DNA from: JBBQXY01 sp038209195
GTDB lineage: Bacteria; Chloroflexota; Ktedonobacteria; Ktedonobacterales; Ktedonobacteraceae
Assembly: GCA_038209195.1 (NCBI GenBank)
Contig: JBBQXY010000015.1
Coordinates: 1 to 57,124, forward strand
Direction of reading: 5' to 3'
DNA: 57,124 bases
Part shown: positions 16,720 through 24,680 of the stretch, piece after piece
Layout: every line of letters starts with the position of its first letter
Numbering within the stretch: position 1 is the first letter of the stretch
Translations under genes and position numbers: made by a program
The notes under the pieces: generated by a model
The model's input: the letters and a program-made list of their open reading frames with translations, nothing else
Database searches by the model: none
What the model was told of the DNA's origin: nothing

Positions 16720-16800
16720 TCGGACGAACCCTATTTTTTCTTGACATCCGGTAATATAAGCTGACATACTGTAACTTGGGCCGGAGAGGTATGTTGGTTG

Positions 16801-16827
16801 AAGGGGCGCGCGTTGACGCGCCCCTTT
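16801..16827 (+). terminator. Rho-independent terminator
   Basis: AAGGGGCGCG (16801-16810) pairs with CGCGCCCCTT (16817-16826) around a six-base loop, followed by T-rich TTCGTTGT. It lies 80 bases after the stop of the gene at 16243. Confidence 0.75.
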
Positions 16828-16936
16828 CGTTGTAATGCCTCTATTTTGATACTATTACCGTTGGATGCCCTCCCATATCGAAATTGCGTTGGCAAGAATA
16901 AGAAGTGTATAGAGAGAATGCAGAGGAGATTGTAGC

Positions 16937-17998
16937 GTGAACACAAAACAGAAAGATATTGTGCAACAAGGAAGTCGCTGGCTACGCGTAGGTGTACTTA
17001 CCATCACCACCGTAGGCCCAATTGTCAATACCCTCGTCGCACGAATGCGCCAGCAAGCAGCTATCGCGCAAGCAGCGGCGAGCAGTCAGGCCGCACAGTC
17101 GTTGGAAGATGAACAGCAAAGCGAACAGAGTAGGCTGGTACCTATAAGCCGCGAACTTTTGGCCGAACAAGCGCGCCAATTGCAAAAGCAGGCACGCCAT
17201 TGGCAAATGCAGGCAAAACACCTGCGCAAAGCCTTGCGCCACGAGTCTAAACAACGTCGCCGCTTAAATAAAATGGTGCAGCAACTGCAAAAGAAAGGCG
17301 TCGATTGGGGCCAGGAAATGCTAAAGCGTAGCGAAGACCTGACTGGCGACCTTGTCGCGCAGGGTAGCAAGCTTTCCCATGATTGGCTTGAGCGCGGCGG
17401 CAAAGTGACGCGTGATCTGACGGAACGTGGCAGCGACCTGAGCCAGGACCTCGTCAAACGCGGCAGTAAATTGACGCGTGATCTGACGGAGCGCGGCAGC
17501 GATCTGAGTCAGGACCTCGTCAAACGCGGCGGTAAATTATCTCACGACCTGACGGAACGTGGTAGCGACCTCTTGCAGCCAGCACGACAGCGCAGGAGTG
17601 CGTTCTGGACTGCTTTTGGCTTTAGCCTCGGCATGGTAGTCGCCGCCGTCGTCACCTACCTGTTTGTGCGCAAACGGATAGTCCAACAGCTTCCAGGACA
17701 GGAGCAACAGATCGAGTTGCCGCCACGAGAGCATGACTGGAATGGCAGCCACAAGAGTCAACCTGCTGGAGAGATTCTCCATAGCAATAGTAATGGTGTT
17801 ACTACCGTGGCAACCTTACAGGCTGTCGATACAGGGACACAGCAACAAGTAGTAGTTCCCGCCGATGCGGCATTTGTGGGTGTAGTGGCTTCGAAAACCT
17901 ACTATCCATTAGAGACGCCGATTGAGAGCAACGATGTGATCTACTTCTCTTCGGAGGAGGAAGCACAGGCGGAAGGATTTACGGCAGCGGCACAATAG
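16937..17998 (+). CDS. Membrane-anchored protein with 22-residue coiled-coil repeats
   Basis: The protein has 353 residues and starts with GTG after AGAGGAG. An N-terminal helix (about residues 15-35) is followed by a long Gln/Arg-rich coiled-coil region. Residues about 115-210 carry a run of near-perfect repeats built on DLTERGSDLSQDLVKRGSKL, with a 22-residue period. Such an 11/22 spacing suits an amphipathic helix lying along a surface. A membrane helix follows at about 223-242 (FGFSLGMVVAAVVTYLFV). The C-terminal tail, rich in polar residues, ends in a DAAFVGVVASKTYYP segment. Function is unknown; a membrane scaffold or an apolipoprotein/YtxH-like stress protein is possible. Confidence 0.72.
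   Translation: MNTKQKDIVQQGSRWLRVGVLTITTVGPIVNTLVARMRQQAAIAQAAASSQAAQSLEDEQQSEQSRLVPISRELLAEQARQLQKQARHWQMQAKHLRKALRHESKQRRRLNKMVQQLQKKGVDWGQEMLKRSEDLTGDLVAQGSKLSHDWLERGGKVTRDLTERGSDLSQDLVKRGSKLTRDLTERGSDLSQDLVKRGGKLSHDLTERGSDLLQPARQRRSAFWTAFGFSLGMVVAAVVTYLFVRKRIVQQLPGQEQQIELPPREHDWNGSHKSQPAGEILHSNSNGVTTVATLQAVDTGTQQQVVVPADAAFVGVVASKTYYPLETPIESNDVIYFSSEEEAQAEGFTAAAQ
17407..17538 (+). repeat. Tandem 66-bp coding repeat
   Basis: Two adjacent 66-base units (17407-17472 and 17473-17538) differ at a few mostly silent sites; degenerate units flank them on both sides. Each codes for 22 residues of the coiled-coil region. Confidence 0.85.
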
Positions 17999-18008
17999 TC
18001 ATTCTGCC

Positions 18009-18064
18009 AGCAAGGCCCACATGAAGAGCGCGCCGTTCGGCGCGCTCTTCATGTGGGCCTTGCT
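18009..18064. terminator. Bidirectional hairpin terminator
   Basis: A perfect 26-bp stem (18009-18034 with 18039-18064) with a four-base GTTC loop lies between the convergent genes ending at 17998 (+) and 18067 (-). Confidence 0.85.
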
Positions 18065-18066
18065 GA

Positions 18067-18576
18067 TTAGTGTTTCCTGTATTGTTCGGGGACTTGCCCT
18101 TCAGTGAAACCTTCGTTTACAATGCCGCGTTTGACGAGATAGTGCATGAATTCTAACTGCTGCTCAGGAGTAGGTGTAGGGGGCGGGGCGTCAGGAAATA
18201 CAGATGTATTTTTGCTAACAGGATTCTCTTTCGTAGTAACCGTGGTAGCTTCGGTTGGCGGCGTCACGGATATCGGCGTCGCCGGCGAGGAAGGTGGCAG
18301 CGGCTCTGCTTTATCGTTTGGCGGTGGAGCAGATTGCATAACACGCTCTGGCCATTCGTCGATAGTGGAGCAGCTTGTCTCGCCTTGTCCCATGATCTGA
18401 TGGGCAATACCCTGTTGCGGCATAATGGCTTCACTGCTTGCTCTTGCGGTTGTATCTTGCGTCACACCCATATTCAAAGGGCTGTGTACTGGAGCATATA
18501 CAGCTTCCTCGGAGGTCCTACCGGAAAACCACCCGGCTATTTTTTGTAGCCAGCGTTTAATCGCTTGCGTGATCAT
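18067..18576 (-). CDS. Hypothetical Pro/Thr-rich protein
   Basis: Not recognised. The 169-residue product starts with an amphipathic, positively charged helix (MITQAIKRWLQKIAGWF) that could dock on the membrane. About 100 Pro/Ser/Thr-rich residues follow, likely disordered. A short compact end (EQQLEFMHYLVKRGIVNEGF) looks like a conserved interaction or SHOCT-like tail, a helix pair often found at the C-terminus of membrane-associated proteins. ATG 18576 starts the sensible product; a longer frame to 18621 exists. Confidence 0.6.
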   Translation of the reverse strand: MITQAIKRWLQKIAGWFSGRTSEEAVYAPVHSPLNMGVTQDTTARASSEAIMPQQGIAHQIMGQGETSCSTIDEWPERVMQSAPPPNDKAEPLPPSSPATPISVTPPTEATTVTTKENPVSKNTSVFPDAPPPTPTPEQQLEFMHYLVKRGIVNEGFTEGQVPEQYRKH

Positions 18577-18621
18577 TGTTACATTGCCCTTTTTAATAGA
18601 GACGATAGTATCCAGAAACAC

Positions 18622-19045
18622 TCGTTCGCATCTAAGACAAACACCTCTCCAGAGGTGTCCCTACACCGCAATCACGCACTCTGTAGACGACAATCACTCA
18701 ATCAGGTACCAGGCAGAATGGGTACCAATGATAAATATAGAAATATAGTAGCACATAGATAGGAAGTCGTCAAACTCTCTTGCAATTTCATAGATGACGT
18801 GCCATAATCATTGCAGCAATGTCAGGGGTGCAAAGAATATCTCTGCCCAGAATGCCAACAAGCTCTCGCTAATGGAGAAAAAGATCTGCCGATCACGTAA
18901 TCTCTTTCCTAATACTTCGCGGTACATTCAAAGGCAAAGGTCAAAGAGTGATATCCTTGTCCTTTTGCCTTTTTCATTAAAAATAGAGAATCTCGTTTTT
19001 ACGCGCAATAGAACAATACAATAGTAGCATGTTGAGAAGGTTTTT
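18622..19045. other. Intergenic region upstream of lon, no gene seen
   Basis: About 420 bases, AT-rich toward lon. ACACCTCTCCAGAGGTGTCC near 18642-18661 is a palindromic intergenic word. A weak hairpin can form between 18930-18946 and 18955-18971. TACAAT at 19017-19022 may be a -10 element for lon, but no clear -35 was found. No CIRCE or HAIR (HspR) site was seen. Confidence 0.4.
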
Positions 19046-21805
19046 ATGGAGAAAGAATTTAGTAATTCAGATGCGGGGCAAGAAGCAGTGCCCGGAGAAA
19101 ATATCGCAGCTAATACTCCAGTCGACCAGGAAGAGGGACAGGTACACGAAGATGAGGAAGAAGAGGGGACGCAAGAAACGCCTGTGGATTCGTATCAGGA
19201 AGATGACGTTGATGACGTTGACGGCGCTGTTAACCTCGAAGGCTTCTCGATTGGGCGACGCAGGAAGCCGGACGATGAACGTCTCAGTATCCCCGATGTG
19301 CTGCCCGTGCTTCCGCTCAAGGAAACCGTCATTTATCCGTTCGCAATGCAACCATTGGGTGTAGGGCAGGAACGCTCGATTCGCCTGATTGACGATGTTA
19401 TGCGTGGTAATCGTCTGGTCGTGTTGGTGGCGCAAAAATCCGCCGATTTGGATCAGGCGGGCCCAGATGATATCTTCAAGGTTGGCACTGTCTCTCGTAT
19501 AGCCCGTATGATTCGTATGCCTGAAGGGACGCTGCAGATTATTGTCCAGGGCTTGGAACGCGTGGAAATCGGCGAATTTACGCAAGAGAAGCCCTACCTG
19601 GCTGCCCATGTCACACTCAAGCCGGATACGCAAGAAGATGATAATGAGACAGAGGCGATCAAGCGCAATGTGGTTGGCTATTTCCAACGTTTAGTTGCGC
19701 TAGTGCAAAATGTGCCTGAAGGTGTTGCCGCCGCGACCCTGAATCTGGAAGAGCCGCGCCAGGTCGTTTATGTCATTGCCACCTTTATGCAAATGGAACT
19801 CGACCTGCGCCAGAAATTACTTGAACTCGATTCGGTGCGTGCCAAACTGGAAAACCTGAGCAATTACCTGGCCCATGAACTGGAGATTTTTGAGCTAGGT
19901 AAGAAGATTCAGAACAGCGCACAAGAAGAGATGGGCAAAGTGCAGCGTGAATACTTGCTGCGCGAACAACTCAAGGCCATCCAGCGCGAACTTGGCGAAG
20001 AGAGCGAAGAGCAAGCCACCGTCAACGAGCTGCGCCGCAAAATCGATGAATCGAAGATGCCAGAGGAGGCGTTGAAGGAGGCGAATCGCGAACTCTCACG
20101 CCTGGAAAAATTGCCGACGATTTCGCCTGAATATAGCATTATTCGCACCTATATCGAGTTGCTGGCGAGTTTGCCATGGAGCAAGAGCACGGGCGAGAAG
20201 ATTGACGTACCTCATGCACGCGAAGTGCTCGACCACGATCACTATGATCTGGAAAAGATCAAGGAGCGCATCCTCGAATACCTGGCTGTACGCCGTTTGA
20301 AGGAGGAGCGCGTCCTAGAGCGTCTGCAACGTGAAGCCGATGCCGCGAGCGATGAGGCCGACGCGGAAGGCAAAAAACCCACGCAACCGCTACAATCCGC
20401 CGAGGCGATTCGGCAGATCAATCGCGAGCCAATTCTTTGCTTCGTCGGACCTCCCGGCGTTGGTAAGACCTCGCTGGGACAGTCGATAGCGCGTGCCCTG
20501 GGGCGGAAGTTTGCCCGCATGTCGTTGGGAGGCATTCGCGACGAAGCTGAGATCCGTGGTCATCGTCGTACCTACATCGGTGCTATGCCTGGGCGCATTA
20601 TCCAGACACTGCGCCGTGTGGAGTCCAATGACCCAGTGGTTATGCTTGACGAGGTCGATAAAGTTGGGGCGGACTGGCGCGGTGATCCCTCGTCGGCCCT
20701 CTTAGAGGTGCTTGACCCCGAACAGAATTACAATTTCCGTGATAACTACCTCGATCTGTCTTTTGACCTATCCAAGGTGATGTTTATCGCTACCGCTAAT
20801 GCTTTGGAGCCGATCCCGGCCCCATTGCGCGACCGTATGGAAATCTTGGAGCTCTCAGGCTATACCGAGGAACAGAAATTGCACATCGCTCGCAACTACC
20901 TGCTGCCCAAACAGCTCGAAGCGAACGGTTTGAACAAGGATGAGTTGACGGTCGATGACGAAACCCTGCGCCGTGTCGCCCGCGATTATACCCGCGAGGC
21001 TGGTGTGCGCAACTTGGAACGCGAAGTGGGTGCGCTCTGCCGCAAAGTGGCAAAGCAGATCGCCGAGGGCCGCGAGTCGCCTATCCATGTGACGGCGGAG
21101 CAACTGCATGACTACCTGGGTAGGCAACGCTACGTTGAAGAGGCGGCTGAGCGCATCGACCGACCAGGTATTGCCACAGGGCTGGTCTGGACACCCGTTG
21201 GCGGCGAGATCATCTTTATTGAGGCGGCTAGCATGCCAAGTAAACAGAGCCAACTGACCTTGACCGGGCAACTTGGCGATGTGATGAAGGAATCTGCTCA
21301 AGCTGCGCTCAGTTATGTGCGCTCCAACGCGGTTGCTCTGGGCTTGCCAGCCAATGTCTTCGAGGAGCAGAACATCCACATCCATGTGCCTGCTGGTGCC
21401 ATCCCGAAGGATGGGCCGTCAGCAGGTGTGACCATGACAACGGTGTTGGTTTCGCTTGCCAGTGGACGCAATGTGCGCTCGGATGTGGCGATGACGGGCG
21501 AGATTACGCTGCGTGGCAAAGTGATGCCCATCGGCGGCATCAAAGAGAAGGTGCTAGCGGCTTATCGCTCCGGTATTCGCACAGTCATCTTGCCCAAAAA
21601 GAATGAGCAGGATTTACTGGAAGACCTGCCCAAGGAGTTGCGCGAGCAGATGCACTTTGTCTATGCCACCGATATCCGCCAGGTGCTCGATGCCGCCCTT
21701 GAGTCTGGAGAAGAGAAGGCCGTAAAAGATAAAACCGTTGCCAACGGCAATGGGCACGAACGCCCCAAGCGGCGCAAAAGCGAGAAAGACCCGGCGAAAG
21801 TGTAA
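19046..21805 (+). CDS. lon: ATP-dependent Lon protease
   Basis: This 919-residue LonA-type protease degrades misfolded and regulatory proteins in the cytoplasm. About 80 strongly acidic residues precede the LON substrate-binding domain (LPVLPLKETVIYPFAM). The AAA+ module has Walker A GPPGVGKTS and Walker B with DEVDKVG. The protease domain has Ser792 in KDGPSAGVTM and Lys835 in GGIKEKVLAAYRSG, the Ser-Lys dyad. An Ala/Asp-rich insert (EADAASDEADAEGKKP) precedes Walker A. Start ATG 19046 has GAGAAGG upstream. The acidic N-terminal extension and the charged C-terminal tail are unusual but otherwise the protein is complete. Confidence 0.97.
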   Translation: MEKEFSNSDAGQEAVPGENIAANTPVDQEEGQVHEDEEEEGTQETPVDSYQEDDVDDVDGAVNLEGFSIGRRRKPDDERLSIPDVLPVLPLKETVIYPFAMQPLGVGQERSIRLIDDVMRGNRLVVLVAQKSADLDQAGPDDIFKVGTVSRIARMIRMPEGTLQIIVQGLERVEIGEFTQEKPYLAAHVTLKPDTQEDDNETEAIKRNVVGYFQRLVALVQNVPEGVAAATLNLEEPRQVVYVIATFMQMELDLRQKLLELDSVRAKLENLSNYLAHELEIFELGKKIQNSAQEEMGKVQREYLLREQLKAIQRELGEESEEQATVNELRRKIDESKMPEEALKEANRELSRLEKLPTISPEYSIIRTYIELLASLPWSKSTGEKIDVPHAREVLDHDHYDLEKIKERILEYLAVRRLKEERVLERLQREADAASDEADAEGKKPTQPLQSAEAIRQINREPILCFVGPPGVGKTSLGQSIARALGRKFARMSLGGIRDEAEIRGHRRTYIGAMPGRIIQTLRRVESNDPVVMLDEVDKVGADWRGDPSSALLEVLDPEQNYNFRDNYLDLSFDLSKVMFIATANALEPIPAPLRDRMEILELSGYTEEQKLHIARNYLLPKQLEANGLNKDELTVDDETLRRVARDYTREAGVRNLEREVGALCRKVAKQIAEGRESPIHVTAEQLHDYLGRQRYVEEAAERIDRPGIATGLVWTPVGGEIIFIEAASMPSKQSQLTLTGQLGDVMKESAQAALSYVRSNAVALGLPANVFEEQNIHIHVPAGAIPKDGPSAGVTMTTVLVSLASGRNVRSDVAMTGEITLRGKVMPIGGIKEKVLAAYRSGIRTVILPKKNEQDLLEDLPKELREQMHFVYATDIRQVLDAALESGEEKAVKDKTVANGNGHERPKRRKSEKDPAKV

Positions 21806-21820
21806 TATGTTTTTATATGG

Positions 21821-21867
21821 CAAGCGAGCAGTGCTCCGTCCCAGCGGGACAGCGCACTGCTCGCTTG
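21821..21867. terminator. Bidirectional terminator after lon and radC
   Basis: Arms 21821-21834 and 21854-21867 pair perfectly (14 bp), with a second small stem GTCCC/GGGAC in the loop, then TCGTATTTT. It lies between the convergent lon and radC genes. Confidence 0.82.
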
Positions 21868-21879
21868 TCGTATTTTCCT

Positions 21880-22611
21880 TTACCATCGCAAACGTTCTTT
21901 CAAGCTGACAAAGCGGTGGTTGCCGATAACGAGGTGATCGACTAACTCAATATCGAGGTGACTACCGGCGGCAACAAGTTGTTCGGTCACGGTGATATCT
22001 TCGGGCGAAGGCGTCGGATCGCCACTGGGGTGGTTGTGGCAGACGATCACGGCGGGGCAGTTGCGAATGATGGCCGGACGAAAAATCTCAGCGGCGCGCA
22101 AAACGGAACTATTGACGGTGCCCTGGTAGCGCGTGATATTCTCGACGACACGGTTTTTCGTATCCAGGATCAATATGCGTATCTGCTCGTGGTCGAGGTA
22201 CGTCATCTCCATCATCACCAGATTGGCCGCGTCGGCGGGTGACTTAATCTGGTATTTCTCATCGGGTTGCTGCATACCGAGGCGGCGGCCTATCTCTAGG
22301 CCAGCCTTGAGCTGTGACGTTTTTGCTTCGCCCAGCCCATGTTCATTACACAGTTCACTAAAATCGACACGCATCAATCCATTCAATCCGCCATATTTTG
22401 CCAGCAACTTACTGGCTAATTCAATGACGTTATCACGCGTGGTGCCAGTACGCAGGAGGATCGCCAGGAGCTCCGAGTTTGAGAGAGCCTGTGGCCCATA
22501 GTGCTTGAGCCGTTCGCGAGGCCGTTCATCGACAGGCATGTCGTGAATGGTGGGATGATACTCCAATTTGGTGGGTGCTACCGTAGTAGCACTTTTTTCA
22601 AGCGTAGGCAT
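21880..22611 (-). CDS. radC: RadC family JAMM-domain protein
   Basis: A complete 243-residue RadC. The N-terminal helix-hairpin-helix part includes the RPRERLKHYGPQALSNSELLAILLRTGT signature, split here as RPRERLKHYG and ALSNSELLAILLRTG. The C-terminal MPN/JAMM metal site is HNHPSGDPTPSPED, with both histidines and the aspartate present. Despite the old name, a role in DNA repair is not established for the family. It stands alone on the minus strand. Confidence 0.93.
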   Translation of the reverse strand: MPTLEKSATTVAPTKLEYHPTIHDMPVDERPRERLKHYGPQALSNSELLAILLRTGTTRDNVIELASKLLAKYGGLNGLMRVDFSELCNEHGLGEAKTSQLKAGLEIGRRLGMQQPDEKYQIKSPADAANLVMMEMTYLDHEQIRILILDTKNRVVENITRYQGTVNSSVLRAAEIFRPAIIRNCPAVIVCHNHPSGDPTPSPEDITVTEQLVAAGSHLDIELVDHLVIGNHRFVSLKERLRW

Positions 22612-22706
22612 AAGCGGCTACTTCTCCTTACAAGGCAAGCTACAATTTGCGCGTGGATAGTGGACATACTTTACCGTGATTTGTTGAGAAAAGCAAGAGG
22701 AATATA

Positions 22707-23133
22707 CTAGAGTTTCCACACCTTGATGTTGGTGTAAACTACTTCAACTGTACTAGTATAGTAACTTGCGCGCAGACCGACATATCCTTGCGGAAAAGTG
22801 TTGTCATTTATGCTATCGATATGCTGACCGTTAACATACAAATCGAACTGAGCGTTGTTGGCAACAACCGCGAGCAGGTTAGTCTGATTGAAGCCCATTT
22901 TGATTGCTGAGCTAGAATCGGATAGCTCTGTCGCAGCAGTGCCCGTGGTGTCATAACGATAGAGCGAGAACGTTCCATCCTGGCAAACCTCAAAATGATA
23001 AGCCGCTGTTCGCCCATCATCACGGAAGGTTATTCCCCCACAGTTGCCTTTGATAACCTTCATTTGCACCTCCACAGGAGGGACAAAATGACTCTCCCGC
23101 GGGAAGCTCATTGTGACAAGAAGTACATTGCAT
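22707..23133 (-). pseudogene. Zinc-ribbon/lectin-like protein, internally deleted and frameshifted
   Basis: Two frames carry parts of one gene. From ATG 23133, with AGGAGTAGGAGC upstream, one frame reads MQCTSCHNELPAGESFCPSC, an N-terminal zinc ribbon with two CxxC pairs, but stops at 23020. A second frame, open from 23111 to 22707, reads VEVQMKVIKGNCGGITFR and YHFEVCQDGTFSLYRYD, ending in VEVVYTNIKVWKL. This is a concanavalin-like/DUF1080-type beta-sandwich, a common C-terminal module in Ktedonobacteria. The beta-sandwich starts abruptly where the ribbon ends, about 23060-23085. The simplest reading is a full-length gene that lost its middle and its frame. Confidence 0.65.
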
Positions 23134-23355
23134 AGTGATTGCTCCTACTCCTTCTCGGCTGAAGTGTCAGGAGGCAGGTCTCTTACCTATTTTTACCTAT
23201 AATGCACGAGAGTTCATCATCTCAAACAGAGGCAATTCACTCCTCTAGCAAGAAAAACGCATGATGTTGCCTGTAGTATACGCTACAGTAGGGATAAACT
23301 CAACTGCCAATTTGCTCTCATTTTTTCTGGGTGAGGGGGTGGAAAAAAGATATGT

Positions 23356-23422
23356 AATAGCTAGAGAAGACAGTATGGCAGCTTGCGGTTCGCAAGCTGC
23401 CATACTGTCTTCTCTAGCTATT
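23356..23422 (-). terminator. Long perfect hairpin terminator
   Basis: A 32-bp perfect stem (23356-23387 with 23391-23422) with a three-base loop. It begins inside the stop codon of the exported-protein gene at 23421 and closes the LprG-like/MFS cassette. Confidence 0.85.
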
Positions 23423-24602
23423 ATCCCAGACTGGCTGATCCTGTTAGCACGAGGCTGTTGCTTGCGGCGCAAGGAACGTTGGGGTTAGCACCAATGGCGG
23501 CTTGCGAGACATAGAATTTGCCGCTGAGCGCACCATTGAGCTTCGCGTTGAGGGTCTGCTGGATTTGCTGATTGTAGCTGTCGTAGGGGAAAGTGAAGAT
23601 GTTGAGCACGGTGATGGTCGTGCTGAGCACCTTGACGGCTAGATTGCCACCGGAGGCCGTGGGAGCCACAGTCGTGGTGGCTGTGCCGATTTTACCCCAG
23701 AAGGAGTCGTAAACATCCGAGGTAATCACCAGATCACTACCCTGCACGGAGAGTTGAATGTTTTTCGCCGTCATGCTGCTACTGATAGGCAAACTGCTGA
23801 CACTACTGCCAATGGCAGCAAGCGAAGAGGCGGGCAGCTCGACATAAGAATTCGTGTCTCCGCTCGGTACTGCTTGTGACGTACCGGAATTGGCACGACT
23901 GGTGGTCGTCTGCACCTGCCGTGGATTGACGAAATCGCTCAACGCCACAGGCTGGACTTGTGAAGAGGTTTGCCCTTGTCCCAGCGCGATGGGAAACTGC
24001 AATTTTACCGCTAGCGAGGCATTGCCACACCCCGGCGTGGTGTTGATGCTGCTCAACTGACCGATGGGAATGGAGAAGGTTGCCAGCGGCCCATTGACGA
24101 GGGCGGGACTGCCGTTCAACGGGGTTGCACTAACCTGGATGGTGGAAGCATTGATCACGCTCATGTTAACCAACATGCTGGCGGTAATGGGCTGTGGGTC
24201 GCCCGCATAGAGCGACATGCGGATGGAGGTGGCGAGTCCATTCGCTTGCGTGGTCAGGCTCGTCAAAGAGGCTGAGGGTTGTAGCAGCGCGTATGCCATC
24301 TGTCCGGCCCAGCCCTGATCTTGCTTCGGCAATTTGCCCACGATACTACTGATTGCGCTGCTGACCGCACCGGGCACGACAGCATTTAACCTGCTCTGAA
24401 AGATGGGTGCCAGCGTTCCATTCGTAATATAGATGGTCGCGTTGACCGCAGTGGCACTATTTTGCAGTTGCGCTCTGTACCGCACGCTATTGCTAACAGC
24501 ACCCACTGGCGTCGCTACAAGTCCAACCAGTAGGCCCGTCAGCAAGAGCACCCATCCCGCCTGGATAATGCGTACATTACGTATTTTGCCTAGGTGTTTC
24601 AT
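23421..24602 (-). CDS. Exported protein of the LprG/MFS cassette
   Basis: A 393-residue protein with an N-terminal signal or anchor (VLLLTGLLVGLVATPVGA, after a basic start) and an otherwise extracytoplasmic, Ser/Thr/Asn/Gln-rich sequence. There is one lone cysteine pair (TTPGCGNAS, NVPCAAS). The C-terminal third (VELPASSLAAIG, MTAKNIQLSVQGSDLVI, FPYDSYNQQIQQTLNAKLNG) has a strand-rich pattern like LmeA/DUF2993 or TULIP-type lipid-binding proteins. That is only an inference. ATG 24602 follows AGAGGGAAAAGTG. It is 78 bases behind the MFS gene, third in the cassette, and ends at a strong terminator. Confidence 0.7.
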   Translation of the reverse strand: MKHLGKIRNVRIIQAGWVLLLTGLLVGLVATPVGAVSNSVRYRAQLQNSATAVNATIYITNGTLAPIFQSRLNAVVPGAVSSAISSIVGKLPKQDQGWAGQMAYALLQPSASLTSLTTQANGLATSIRMSLYAGDPQPITASMLVNMSVINASTIQVSATPLNGSPALVNGPLATFSIPIGQLSSINTTPGCGNASLAVKLQFPIALGQGQTSSQVQPVALSDFVNPRQVQTTTSRANSGTSQAVPSGDTNSYVELPASSLAAIGSSVSSLPISSSMTAKNIQLSVQGSDLVITSDVYDSFWGKIGTATTTVAPTASGGNLAVKVLSTTITVLNIFTFPYDSYNQQIQQTLNAKLNGALSGKFYVSQAAIGANPNVPCAASNSLVLTGSASLG

Positions 24603-24680
24603 CACTTTTCCCTCTATCTCGTCAACCGGATTATACGACGTAGCACAAACATATATTGCTTTCCTCAACATCGCGAGCCA

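Noticed and set aside
17407..17538. CRISPR-like or satellite array
   Set aside because: The repeats are adjacent without spacers, and are in-frame coding repeats of a coiled coil.
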